From DASXVX01 sp036504075 (GTDB lineage Bacteria > Bacillota > Sulfobacillia > Symbiobacteriales > Symbiobacteriaceae), in the NCBI GenBank assembly GCA_036504075.1, contig DASXVX010000022.1, positions 1-64,000 on the forward strand: 64,000 bases of DNA, read 5' to 3'. The position numbers were made by a program, and so were the translations under genes. Within the stretch, counting starts at the first letter, position 1. Each line of letters starts with the position of its first letter. A model generated the notes under the pieces. It had not been told where the DNA came from. It made no database searches and saw only the letters and a program-made list of their open reading frames with translations. This document shows positions 1 to 7,625 of the stretch, piece after piece.

Positions 1-243
1 CATTCCGTACGACTCGCTTCGCTCTCGTCGCTAATCTCTTAGCGACTCTGCTACCGAGTCACAAAGCCAACGTTGGCAGACCCACTTGCGTAGATCACCC
101 GTCGTTTTGTGACTCGACTTACACTGTCTAGTTTTCAAGGTTCGAAGTCTGCCGCTTGGAGGCGGCGAGTACTTACTCTACCAGGTTCGTCACCGTCCGT
201 CAACCACGCAGTTTCTTCCGTCGTGGCTGCCTTCGGCGACAGC
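1..243 (-). other. Probable rRNA operon leader, read leftward off the window
   Basis: No credible protein gene lies here. On the minus strand the segment carries a box A-like CCTTGAAAAC (plus 131-140) of the kind found ahead of 16S or 23S genes in Firmicutes, followed by strong foldable elements. These are an 11-bp perfect inverted repeat (55-65 with 106-116), a GAGA-loop hairpin (27-46) and an outer 6-bp stem (11-16 with 55-60), resembling the RNase III processing stalks that flank rRNA genes. Two tandem promoters lie just upstream (248-376). The rRNA itself would start beyond base 1, so this is inference from layout. An intergenic 16S-23S spacer is less likely because the 16S gene would then lie to the right, where lysS sits instead. 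Confidence 0.5.
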
Positions 244-249
244 TTTTAT

Positions 250-278
250 AGAATATCAGGTTTGCTTGCCTTCGTCAA
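250..278 (-). promoter_or_regulatory. Sigma-A promoter P2 of the leftward rRNA-like leader
   Basis: On the minus strand TTGACG (plus 273-278) and TATTCT (plus 250-255) are separated by exactly 17 bp. Transcription would start near 243 and run left into the box A-like and stem-forming leader. Confidence 0.6.
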
Positions 279-347
279 CCGCCATCTTTAGGGAGGCGAA
301 GTTCTTTTTGCAGCGCCGGCTGCGTTCGGCAAGGCAGGTGAGAACAG

Positions 348-376
348 TTTTTATCACGGGGTACCGGTCTCGTCAA
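348..376 (-). promoter_or_regulatory. Candidate upstream promoter P1 of the same leader
   Basis: A second TTGACG (plus 371-376) lies 17 bp before TAAAAA (plus 348-353) on the minus strand. The -35 is identical to that of P2, and tandem promoters are typical of rRNA operons. The -10 is weaker. Confidence 0.45.
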
Positions 377-420
377 TTTGCGAAGTCTAACCGATAGATG
401 AATCTTGTGGTACCGGCTGC

Positions 421-449
421 TTGCCTCCCGTAACCAACTCCTTTATACT
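421..449 (+). promoter_or_regulatory. Promoter of lysS
   Basis: TTGCCT (421-426) and TATACT (444-449) have a 17-bp spacer. This points right toward the lysyl-tRNA synthetase gene and is divergent from the leader promoters. Confidence 0.6.
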
Positions 450-462
450 GTCCCTGATAAGT

Positions 463-484
463 GCCCGGCCCTCGTAGGCCGGGC
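463..484 (+). promoter_or_regulatory. Hairpin in the lysS 5' leader
   Basis: A perfect 8-bp stem, GCCCGGCC paired with GGCCGGGC around a six-base loop, starts about 6-8 bases after the predicted transcription start. No U-tract follows, so it is not an intrinsic terminator. It could stabilise the 5' end. No T-box specifier or antiterminator motif is visible. Confidence 0.4.
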
Positions 485-538
485 GAAACTACGTGCTTGG
501 GCACGAACCCGTGACCTGCAGGAGGGAACATCCGAGAA

Positions 539-2056
539 ATGGGCAACGAAGAACGGCTATGGCCCCATCAAGAAGCGAAGCGGATTGTGGAGCGATGGCC
601 ACAGAAATCGAGCTACATCCTGCAGACCGGCTTCGGCGCTTCGGGACATCCGCATATGGGCACCATCGGCGAGGTCGTTCGCACTTATTTTGTGGCCATG
701 GCTCTGAAGGACCTGGGCAAGGAGTCCGAGATCATCGTCTTCTCCGACGACCTGGACGGCCTGCGCAAGATCCCGAAGAATATCGACGCTCCCTGGCTGG
801 CGGACCACCTGGGCAAGCCGGTCACCAGCATCCCTGACCCTTACGGCACCCATAAGTCCTTCGGACATCACATGGACGCCGAACTGGTCGAAATGATGCG
901 CAAAACCGGCATTCCGGCCCAGTTCAAGTCGGCCACCGACTGCTACAGCGATGGCACCTTTGATGAAGGCATCCGCAAGATGTTCAAGAATATGCAGGGG
1001 GTCCTCGACGCAACCCTCCCCACCATGCGTGAAGAAAACCGCAAGGGCTGGTTTCCCTGGCTGCCCATCTGTGAAAACTGCGGCAAGGTCTACACCACGC
1101 AAGTCGAGTCTTACGAAGCCGATGCCGCCACCGTCACCTACACCTGCACTGGCGAATTCCGGGACGTGAAGGGCTGCGGACACCGGGGGACACAGAGCGC
1201 CCTGGGCGGCCGTGGCAAGTTCTTCTGGAAGGCCGACTGGGCTCTGCGCTGGTACGTCTACGGCATCAACTTTGAAATGCACGGCAAGGATCTGATTGAT
1301 TCCGCCAAGCTCTCGGGCGAGATCGTCAAGCTGCTTGGCGGCAAGGCGCCCGTGAATATGGTTTACGAGCTCTTCCTGACTGAAGAGGGCCGCAAGATTT
1401 CCAAGTCGACCGGCGCCGGCATCTCCATGGAGAACTGGGGCCGCTGGGGTACCCAGGACTCCCTCAACCTGCTCATGTTCAAGAATCCGAAGCAGCAGAA
1501 GAAGCTGGGGACGGATTCGATCATCCAGTACACCGACGAGACGCTCACCATGACCAAAGAAGACCCGCAGTACCGCTTCATCTATTACCACGGGGACCGG
1601 CCCGATCTGGGCGGGCTGCGCTACTCGGACATCATCAACCTGGTGAACGCCATCAGCGTCACGGACCCCGACCAGTTGATCGAGTATCTGGGCCGCTCTT
1701 TCGGGCACGAGCGCATCCGCAAGAACGAGGAGTTCGTTCGGGAGTTGTTGGTCAAGGCCATCAACTATTACGAGGACTTCATCCTGCCGACTCGGGAAAC
1801 GCCCACGCTCACCGCCACTGAGTGGGAGATGGTGGACGAGTTTGACCGGCTGATCGCCGCGGAAGCGGACCCGGACACCATCCAGACCGGCGTCTTCAGC
1901 ATCGCCAAGTCACGGGGTTACGCCGCGAAGGACTTCTTCCGGGTCCTGTACGGCGTGCTCCTGGGTGCTCCCAGCGGGCCCCGGATCGGCGGCTTTGTCC
2001 AGTTGGTCGGCAAGGATCGGATCCAGGAACTGATCGCTGCTGCCCGCCAGAAGTAG
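539..2056 (+). CDS. lysS: Lysyl-tRNA synthetase, class I
   Basis: Charges tRNA-Lys in the cytoplasm. At 505 residues it has the usual length for the class I (archaeal/spirochaete-type) enzyme and is unrelated in fold to the common class II LysRS. The HIGH-type signature is HPHMG at residues 37-41 and the KMSKS-type loop is KISKS at 286-290. Between them is a cysteine-rich insert (CENC, later a CTG...CGH cluster) that may bind zinc. GGAGG lies about 13 bases before the ATG, a little long, but no better start is visible. It has its own promoter (421-449) and is followed by a terminator, so it is monocistronic. Class I LysRS in bacteria is usually ascribed to ancient transfer from archaea. Confidence 0.93.
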   Translation: MGNEERLWPHQEAKRIVERWPQKSSYILQTGFGASGHPHMGTIGEVVRTYFVAMALKDLGKESEIIVFSDDLDGLRKIPKNIDAPWLADHLGKPVTSIPDPYGTHKSFGHHMDAELVEMMRKTGIPAQFKSATDCYSDGTFDEGIRKMFKNMQGVLDATLPTMREENRKGWFPWLPICENCGKVYTTQVESYEADAATVTYTCTGEFRDVKGCGHRGTQSALGGRGKFFWKADWALRWYVYGINFEMHGKDLIDSAKLSGEIVKLLGGKAPVNMVYELFLTEEGRKISKSTGAGISMENWGRWGTQDSLNLLMFKNPKQQKKLGTDSIIQYTDETLTMTKEDPQYRFIYYHGDRPDLGGLRYSDIINLVNAISVTDPDQLIEYLGRSFGHERIRKNEEFVRELLVKAINYYEDFILPTRETPTLTATEWEMVDEFDRLIAAEADPDTIQTGVFSIAKSRGYAAKDFFRVLYGVLLGAPSGPRIGGFVQLVGKDRIQELIAAARQK

Positions 2057-2072
2057 TTAGTCCAAGCATGAT

Positions 2073-2105
2073 GGGAGGGTCGGCATGACCCTCCCTTGCT
2101 ATTTC
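2073..2105 (+). terminator. Intrinsic terminator after lysS
   Basis: GGGAGGGTC (2073-2081) pairs perfectly with GACCCTCCC (2087-2095) over a 5-base loop, followed by a T-rich run. Confidence 0.8.
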
Positions 2106-2170
2106 TCCAGGATAGACACCCGCCGCTCTGCAGAGACTACCCCTTGACAAGACTTGGGGAGGTCGCTCGC

Positions 2171-2944
2171 GTGAACCGCATGTGGCAGAAAGCGTTCGGC
2201 GCTCTGGCGATCGGGGTGCTGATGGCGGCGCCGGTGGTCGGCTGCACGTCCCGTCCTGCGCCCCGGCCCGACCCTTCCGCTGTGAGCCCCGCCGGCCCGG
2301 GCACCGCCGCCCAGAACACGGCGGTTGCGCGGACGGCGGCGGGCGTTGGCGGTGCCGGCACCGTGGAAAGCGTGATCGTCGGAAATATTGCCCTCGTCGC
2401 CCTGCAACTCAACAATCCGAATCCGGGTGGGACCGCGGGCGACCCCGTTCGGGGGACATCCAGCGATCCGGCCTACCCGGGCACCTCGCCTGGCGGTGGC
2501 CCGCGGGTGCTGCAGGGACCCGGCGGATCCGTCGGCTCCCCGCCGGCGGCGATGCCGGGCGGTGGCAACAGCCCGGGTGCCGCCATCCCGGGGGGCACGC
2601 CGAGTTACACGCAGGCTGTACCAAATGCCGCCGGGAGCCTCATGACTGAAGGCGGCGGCGGCGGAGCCCCGGCTGCCGGGGCTGTGGGCCATACACCCAT
2701 GGACGTTATGCATCGGGTGGCTAACCTGGTGCGATCCAAGCATCCAAACATCGCTGAAGTGCGTTTTGCGACCGCTCCGGACGACGCCCGACGCCTGGCA
2801 CAAATCGCCCACTCCATCCGGCTCGGCCGGCGCCCGGACGAGTTTGCCGCTGAACTGAACGACCTGCGGAGCCGGTCCATCCCGGCGGGAACCACCGAAT
2901 TCCCGGCAACGCACCCGTCCCAAGGCACGACGCCCCGACGTTAG
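2171..2944 (+). CDS. YhcN/YlaJ-family sporulation lipoprotein
   Basis: Predicted exported lipoprotein of 257 residues. The GTG at 2171 is preferred because GGGGAGG lies 8 bases upstream. It gives an N-terminus with basic residues, a hydrophobic stretch and a lipobox (PVVGC) near residue 22. A long Gly/Pro-rich linker (about residues 80-165) leads to a C-terminal module with the pattern RVANLVRSKHPNIAEVRFA followed by an Arg-rich helix ending DLRSRSIP, as in YhcN/YlaJ spore proteins. In that family these are lipoproteins of the forespore inner membrane. It supports a spore-forming host. It converges with the downstream kinase gene and shares a terminator with it. Confidence 0.75.
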   Translation: MNRMWQKAFGALAIGVLMAAPVVGCTSRPAPRPDPSAVSPAGPGTAAQNTAVARTAAGVGGAGTVESVIVGNIALVALQLNNPNPGGTAGDPVRGTSSDPAYPGTSPGGGPRVLQGPGGSVGSPPAAMPGGGNSPGAAIPGGTPSYTQAVPNAAGSLMTEGGGGGAPAAGAVGHTPMDVMHRVANLVRSKHPNIAEVRFATAPDDARRLAQIAHSIRLGRRPDEFAAELNDLRSRSIPAGTTEFPATHPSQGTTPRR

Positions 2945-2965
2945 GCCGCATTTCAGCGGACAGGA

Positions 2966-3001
2966 ACGGCCCCCACACTTTGGCGGGGGCCGTTTGCTTT
3001 T
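2966..3001. terminator. Bidirectional terminator between converging genes
   Basis: ACGGCCCCC pairs with GGGGGCCGT around a 10-base loop, followed by TTTGCTTTT. It serves the spore lipoprotein on the plus strand and abuts the end of the minus-strand kinase. Confidence 0.75.
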
Positions 3002-3972
3002 CAACTCTGCGGCGTCCGCTCGCCCGGCACTTCATCGGGCCGGATGCCCAGGAGCCGCAGGGCCAGCAAGACCGCCCCGTACGCCGGTGTGTGCCTGGGC
3101 TGGCTCATCTCGGCCTGCGGGCAGACGCTGCGGATGACCTGCTCCATCGGCAATGTCAGGATGCTGCCCGCGGTAAAAACGGGTCCACTTCCGGCCACCA
3201 GAACCGGCTTGCCTGATTCCCACCGGAGCCGCTGGAGCACGGCCGCCGCCGCCAGACCCAGCTCCCGGCCGGCTATTCGCAGGATTTCCCGGGCGATGGC
3301 ATCGCCTTCCCGGGCGGCTTGCATCAACATGGGCGCCAACCCGGCGATCTCGGACCGCTGCAGCGGCGCCGGATTGCCGTAGACCAGGTTGATCAGGTCC
3401 GCCATGTGCTCCAGCAAAAACCGCTGCTTGATGCGGTCTCTCAGCATGGTGTCCGGACCCCGGCCATCTTCCGCCCGCATCGCGGCAATCAGCGCCTTCC
3501 GCCCGATATCGTAGCCGCTGCCCTCATCGCCAAGGAGCGGCCCGTAGCCACCGGCCCGGGCCTGGTTCCCTTGTCCATCCTCGCCGTAGGCGATGGCGCC
3601 CGTGCCGGCGATCACGACTACACCGGGCTGCCCGCCCGTAGCACCGGCCAGCGTGGCCGTTGCATGATGGGCAAGCTGCAAGGGGCAGTGCAACTCAGTC
3701 CGGGCGATGGCGCCGGACATCACCTGCCGGTCAATGGGCCGGTCCACCCCTGCCAGGGCGAAGAACGCCGCCGACAGGGCCGGCTCCACGAGGCCGGCAT
3801 CGGTGATTGCCGCATGCACGGCCTGGGAAACCGACTCCGATGCTGCAGCCAATCCCGCCGTATGGTAGTTGGCAGATCCGCTCTCACCCCGGCCCAGCAC
3901 GCGCCCCTTTTCGTTTGCGATGAGGGCAACCGTTCGCGTGCCCCCACCGTCCAGTCCCAACACCCATGGCAT
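3001..3972 (-). CDS. BadF/BadG/BcrA/BcrD-type ATPase, probable N-acetylglucosamine kinase
   Basis: Cytoplasmic sugar kinase of the ASKHA (actin/hexokinase) fold, 323 residues, the usual size. The phosphate 1 loop LGLDGGGTRT is at residues 5-14, the second phosphate motif is VIAGTGAIAYG, and GGYGPLLGDEGSGYDIGR matches the conserved glycine-rich segment of GlcNAc kinases. An adenosine-loop segment, PVLVAGSGPVF, follows. GGGGGAGG precedes the ATG. It would phosphorylate N-acetylglucosamine from cell-wall recycling, but other amino sugars are possible. It is single and convergent with its neighbour. Confidence 0.8.
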   Translation of the reverse strand: MPWVLGLDGGGTRTVALIANEKGRVLGRGESGSANYHTAGLAAASESVSQAVHAAITDAGLVEPALSAAFFALAGVDRPIDRQVMSGAIARTELHCPLQLAHHATATLAGATGGQPGVVVIAGTGAIAYGEDGQGNQARAGGYGPLLGDEGSGYDIGRKALIAAMRAEDGRGPDTMLRDRIKQRFLLEHMADLINLVYGNPAPLQRSEIAGLAPMLMQAAREGDAIAREILRIAGRELGLAAAAVLQRLRWESGKPVLVAGSGPVFTAGSILTLPMEQVIRSVCPQAEMSQPRHTPAYGAVLLALRLLGIRPDEVPGERTPQS

Positions 3973-4039
3973 AGTGTTTCCTCCCCCTGCGATGGCCGCC
4001 GAGGAAGGATCATTCTACCTAATCCTAATTGTTCCCTGC

Positions 4040-4070
4040 TATGAAAGAACCCCGGCTGAAAAGCCGGGGT
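4040..4070 (-). terminator. Terminator of the small CxxC protein gene
   Basis: ACCCCGGCT (4049-4057) pairs perfectly with AGCCGGGGT (4062-4070) with a GAAA/TTTC loop. On the minus strand it runs into TTCTTTC. Confidence 0.75.
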
Positions 4071-4078
4071 GTCGAATG

Positions 4079-4348
4079 CTACGATGCCTTGCTGCTGCCG
4101 ACCAGGAGGAGCAGGTCCATGGGGCTGTCGGGGGCAAACTGCTTGTCACCGTTCTTGCCGTGCTTCGTCAGCACGTACCGTTGCTGCTGGTTGTTGATCT
4201 GCGTGAGAAACTCCTGGAGGTGCGACAGGGAGCAGAACTTGTAGATGAACAACTCTGTCGCCGGGTGGCGGAGCCGGCTTTCCAGGATCAGCGAGTAAGC
4301 GAGTTCACTGTCTTCATATTGCTCCATACACTGTCTACACAGGAACAT
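4079..4348 (-). CDS. Small hypothetical protein with an N-terminal CxxC
   Basis: 89 residues. The start is supported by AAGGTGG six bases upstream and the end by a strong terminator, so I take it as real although I do not recognise the family. It opens MFLCRQC, a possible metal or redox CxxC, and is then mostly helical with Leu/Gln-rich stretches (LQEFLTQINNQQQ). No membrane segment or signal peptide is apparent. It is divergent from the SufR-like gene across an AT-rich intergenic region. Confidence 0.6.
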   Translation of the reverse strand: MFLCRQCMEQYEDSELAYSLILESRLRHPATELFIYKFCSLSHLQEFLTQINNQQQRYVLTKHGKNGDKQFAPDSPMDLLLLVGSSKAS

Positions 4349-4630
4349 AACTGGCCACCTTCCTCACTCTGTAGATGCCACACGGGCATCGTCGCCCTTC
4401 ACCACAATCAACATAGTATACGAATCAGGCCCTGTCTAGAGGCCGTTATCGTAGACTTCTGCTTGCGGCGGTGCGTTCCGATCGCAAATCCGTGAATTAA
4501 ATGATACTTTTGACTGCTGGACGATAGCACCAAATAACTATATATAGTAGACAAACGGTTTTAATAAGTACCCGTGAATGCAGAAGTGTGTTAAACTGTT
4601 GAGTACTCGGGTTAAGGGAGTGTTTAACAG
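4349..4630. promoter_or_regulatory. AT-rich divergent intergenic region with palindromes
   Basis: Distinctly lower GC than its surroundings. It contains a perfect 12-bp palindrome ACTATATATAGT (4537-4548), an isolated TTGACT (4510-4515) and the palindrome GAGTACTC (4601-4608) shortly before the regulator start. On the minus strand TATACT (plus 4415-4420) could be a -10 for the CxxC protein gene. The palindromes are candidate operators for the adjacent regulator. No well-spaced -35/-10 pair stands out. Confidence 0.4.
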
Positions 4631-5290
4631 ATGCCTGCCAGCGTGATGCCCACCCAGGAGGAAACGTCAACTCGCCGCGAGATTATCAACATCTTGCGCA
4701 TGGTCGGCCCTCTCACCGTCGGTGAACTTGGCGAACGACTCGGCATCACTCACGTGGCAGTGCGCCGCCATCTTACATCGCTTGAGCGTGACGGGTTGGT
4801 CACCTCCGTTCAGGAGCGCTTGCCCATGGGCCGGCCGACCCGCGTGTACTCTTTGAGTGAAGCCGCTGATGACCTCTTTCCCAAGAAATACGGCGCCTTT
4901 ACGCTGGAGATGCTGGACTTCCTGGCGCAGGAAGACGAGTTGCTCATCGAGCGTTTCTTTGCCGCGCGCGCACAGCGCCTGATCGACCGCTTCGGGCCGG
5001 CTGTCACGGATGGTGCGTCTCTGAAAGACCGGGTTGCCCGCCTGACCGACATTCAGTTGTCCAACGGCTATCTAGCCAACTGGGATAACGGTTCCGGCGA
5101 AGTCTTCACGCTCCGGGAGTTTAACTGCCCGGTGCACCAGGTCTCCCGCAAATACCCGCACGCTTGCCGCCATGAACTGTCGTTCTTCAAGACGGTGCTC
5201 GGAACGGAGAACATCGAGCGGGTCGAATGCATCGCCGAAGGCGGGACGTGCTGTCGTTACGCCATTAGTGAGTCCAAGGACAACGCTTGA
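4631..5290 (+). CDS. SufR-like winged-helix regulator with cysteine cluster
   Basis: 219 residues. An N-terminal helix-turn-helix (about residues 13-80, including ITHVAVRRHLTSLERDGLV) and a wing (MGRPTRVYSL) are of the ArsR/DeoR type seen in SufR. The C-terminal domain has cysteines at 166, 179, 200, 207 and 208. The C-x12-C opening resembles the cluster-binding motif of SufR-type regulators, so an Fe-S cluster that senses iron or redox state is likely. AAGGGAG lies about 10 bases before the ATG. No suf/isc genes are next to it, so its targets are elsewhere or it regulates itself through the upstream palindromes. A terminator follows. Confidence 0.75.
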   Translation: MPASVMPTQEETSTRREIINILRMVGPLTVGELGERLGITHVAVRRHLTSLERDGLVTSVQERLPMGRPTRVYSLSEAADDLFPKKYGAFTLEMLDFLAQEDELLIERFFAARAQRLIDRFGPAVTDGASLKDRVARLTDIQLSNGYLANWDNGSGEVFTLREFNCPVHQVSRKYPHACRHELSFFKTVLGTENIERVECIAEGGTCCRYAISESKDNA

Positions 5291-5300
5291 ATAGGCGCAA

Positions 5301-5330
5301 AGCAGGCTTGCGAACGGGGCCTGCTTTTTG
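5301..5330 (+). terminator. Intrinsic terminator
   Basis: AGCAGGC (5301-5307) pairs with GCCTGCT (5319-5325), followed by TTTTTG. Confidence 0.7.
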
Positions 5331-5365
5331 TTTGTGCTGATTGGCATTATTTTACAAAACAGGGA

Positions 5366-5394
5366 TTGAACGGATGTTCGCTGGCAGCTATAAT
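5366..5394 (+). promoter_or_regulatory. Near-consensus promoter of the paa-like operon
   Basis: TTGAAC (5366-5371), a 17-bp spacer and a perfect TATAAT (5389-5394). It is positioned to drive everything from the TPR-like gene to the terminator at 10.8 kb. Confidence 0.8.
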
Positions 5395-5425
5395 GTGGTT
5401 ACACGCTTCGATAAGAGGTGTCCCC

Positions 5426-6388
5426 ATGGAGGCAGGCGCGCTGGAGGATCTCCTCAGGCAAGAGCGGTTCGGCGATTGTACGGCGGCAGCGGAGGGCTGG
5501 CTCCAACGTGGGGGGCTGACCGTCCCGCAGAAGGCGCTGGTTTTCTGGGCGCTGACCCGGAGTTTGACCCGGGCGCAGGCCGGGCAGGAGGCCATCGGCC
5601 CCGGGGAACTGGCGGTGCACTTCAGCCGGGAAAGCGGGCAGTACGACCTGCTGGGCCAGGCGTTAGTCCACCTGGCCTCTGTCTGCTTCGACAACCGACT
5701 GCACAGGCGGGCGCTTTTAGCTCTGGAAGGCTACTTCCACTACTATACATTGTATGGCGAGGCACGGGGACTGGAGGGTCGCGTCTTCCACCTCATCGCT
5801 CTCTGCGACCAGGCCACGGGCCGGCCGGCCAAGGCGGTGGAGTACCACCAGAAAGCCTACCGGTGGCACACCGGCCGCGGAGCCGAGCCGCAACAGGTTG
5901 ACTGGTATCGGGCCGCCTTGGCGTGGCAATATCTCCAACTCGGCCAGACCGAGCCGGTAAACGTGCTGCTGAGAGACTCGGAAGCATACTTGTTGCTGGC
6001 TCCTAACGATCTGGACGCTCGGGTCCGCTTGTGGAACAACCGGGCTTACCTGTGCCTGCTTACGGGCGACCATCGGGGGGCAATCGACATAGCCATCCGG
6101 GCCGCAACCCTCCGGGGGGCCGCCCCGGGCCGGAAAGCACAGGCGTTCCTCATTCTGCATTACACGGCCAAAGCAATGGGCTGTGCCCGCATCGCCCTGG
6201 GCATTGGGGTGCTGGCAAAAGTCCATGCCACAGTCGCCAGGCGGGTAGATGTTGAGGAGGAGGTTTCCCGCTCCATGTTTCAAATGCAGCAGCAGGACCG
6301 ACTCCCATTGGTAGACGAGCTTTTTCAAGAATTGAGCCGCATCAGCCGCCAAGATTCAACAGGACAATGCCCGGCGTCGGTCGAATGA
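5426..6388 (+). CDS. TPR-like helical-repeat protein
   Basis: 320 residues. The ATG at 5426 is chosen because AAGAGGTG lies just upstream and the promoter at 5366-5394 rules out the earlier in-frame ATG. The sequence is a run of helix pairs of TPR character, e.g. LLGQALVHLASVCFDNRLH and the segment with GRPAKAVEYHQKAYRWHT. No enzyme motif or DNA-binding helix-turn-helix is visible. TPR-only proteins usually act as protein-interaction scaffolds or peptide-responsive switches. Its stop overlaps the start of the PaaX-like gene (ATGA), so the two are translationally coupled and may be functionally linked. Confidence 0.7.
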   Translation: MEAGALEDLLRQERFGDCTAAAEGWLQRGGLTVPQKALVFWALTRSLTRAQAGQEAIGPGELAVHFSRESGQYDLLGQALVHLASVCFDNRLHRRALLALEGYFHYYTLYGEARGLEGRVFHLIALCDQATGRPAKAVEYHQKAYRWHTGRGAEPQQVDWYRAALAWQYLQLGQTEPVNVLLRDSEAYLLLAPNDLDARVRLWNNRAYLCLLTGDHRGAIDIAIRAATLRGAAPGRKAQAFLILHYTAKAMGCARIALGIGVLAKVHATVARRVDVEEEVSRSMFQMQQQDRLPLVDELFQELSRISRQDSTGQCPASVE

Positions 6389-7269
6389 CACAGGAGATAC
6401 GAAGTGGGAAAAATCGTCACATCTTGGCGGGTGAACTCATGCAGGCCCGGTCATTGCTATTTGACCTGTGGGGCGACTATATTCAACATCGGGGCGGAGA
6501 GGTCTGGACCGTTACCCTGACCCGCTACATGGCGGAGTTTGGCATCAGTGAGCCGACGCTGCGGCAGGCGCTCTCCCGGATGACGCGGCAGGGGTGGCTC
6601 CAGGTGCGACGGGTAGCAACCCGCAGTTGCTACTCGCTGACGGAGCGCGGCCAGCGGCGCATTACGGAGGCGTGCCGCCGGGTGTATGATCCGGTGGACC
6701 TGCCCTGGGACGGGATGTGGCGCATTCTGACCTACTCAATCCCGGAGTCCATGCGGGCCAAGCGGGACGAACTGCGGCACGAACTTGCCTGGACCGGGTT
6801 TGCGCCGCTGGCATCGGGGGCGTGGATTTCGCCAAATCCGCTGGACGAAGCCGCGCAGGAGCTGATTCGGCGGTACGAGATTGAGTCGTGCGTCAGCACC
6901 TTCCTGTCCCGGCACATGGGGCCGGGGACACCGAAGGAACTGGTGCAGCGGTGCTGGGACCTGCGCGCGATCCAGGAGGGGTATGATCAATTTCTCCTCC
7001 GGTGGACGCCGCGGCTGGACCTCTTCCGGGAGGGGCGTTCCCTGCCGGACGACCGGTGCTTTGTCGAGAAGCTGGAACTGGTCCATGACTTCCGCAAATT
7101 CCTGTTCGTTGACCCGGGCCTGCCGCGGGAGCTCCTGCCCGGCGGCTGGCGCGGTCTGGACGCCCGCGGGGTGTTCCAGGAATACTATGGACTCCTGAAC
7201 ACGGGGGCCAACCGGTTCATGGATGGGGCATTCCAGGTGGTTCCGGACCCCGCTGGTGGGGAAGACTGA
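6385..7269 (+). CDS. paaX: PaaX-family transcriptional regulator
   Basis: In known systems PaaX represses phenylacetate catabolic genes and is released by phenylacetyl-CoA. The conserved PaaX opening ARSLLFDLWGDYIQHRGGE starts near residue 20, followed by a winged helix (ISEPTLRQALSRMTRQGWL) and the C-terminal PaaX domain ending around EYYGLLNTG. I take the ATG at 6385, which overlaps the preceding stop. The ATG at 6439 would give the usual short N-terminus and is a fair alternative. Its place directly ahead of beta-oxidation genes implies local control, though the only obvious promoter is upstream of the TPR-like gene. Confidence 0.85.
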   Translation: MTQEIRSGKNRHILAGELMQARSLLFDLWGDYIQHRGGEVWTVTLTRYMAEFGISEPTLRQALSRMTRQGWLQVRRVATRSCYSLTERGQRRITEACRRVYDPVDLPWDGMWRILTYSIPESMRAKRDELRHELAWTGFAPLASGAWISPNPLDEAAQELIRRYEIESCVSTFLSRHMGPGTPKELVQRCWDLRAIQEGYDQFLLRWTPRLDLFREGRSLPDDRCFVEKLELVHDFRKFLFVDPGLPRELLPGGWRGLDARGVFQEYYGLLNTGANRFMDGAFQVVPDPAGGED

Positions 7270-7301
7270 AGCCAAACGCACAGGGAGGGGTATGCAGGGG
7301 G

Positions 7302-7613
7302 ATGTTTAAGCTGGTCGTGCTGTACCGCAAACCCGAAATTCCAGTGGCTGAGTTCGACGCCAAGTACGCCGACCACATGCAGCTAATTGCCAGAGTGCCG
7401 GGGCTGCGCAAGGCGGAGGTCGGCCGGTTCGGGGAAGCGCCCTGGGGACCGCCGGACTACTTTCAGGTGGCAGAGTTATACTTCGACAGCAAGCAGGCAC
7501 TGGACGCCGCTATGCACTCGCCGGAGATGGGGGACGCGGGCAGGCAACTGCGTTCCTTTGCCAAAGGCCTGTCCACAATGTATTATGCAGATGTCCAGGA
7601 GTTCAATTTTTAG
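7302..7613 (+). CDS. EthD-family protein
   Basis: 103 residues, a typical EthD length. The start MFKLVVLYRKPEIPVAEFDA and the later PGLRKAEVGRF and FDSKQALDAAMHSPE segments match the ferredoxin-like alpha/beta fold of EthD proteins, which often sit in aromatic or ether degradation operons and are thought to act on small-molecule intermediates. The true reaction is unknown. A purine-rich stretch (AGGGGG) precedes the ATG. It lies 32 bp after paaX and 12 bp before the enoyl-CoA hydratase, so it belongs to the operon. Confidence 0.8.
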   Translation: MFKLVVLYRKPEIPVAEFDAKYADHMQLIARVPGLRKAEVGRFGEAPWGPPDYFQVAELYFDSKQALDAAMHSPEMGDAGRQLRSFAKGLSTMYYADVQEFNF

Positions 7614-7625
7614 GGGGTTATACAT

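Noticed and set aside
109..291. 60-codon plus-strand frame near the left edge
   Set aside because: It overlaps the leader stem-loops and promoters and has no ribosome binding site.
557..1708. Long minus-strand frame opposite lysS
   Set aside because: No ribosome binding site or family signature; it is antisense to a clear class I LysRS.
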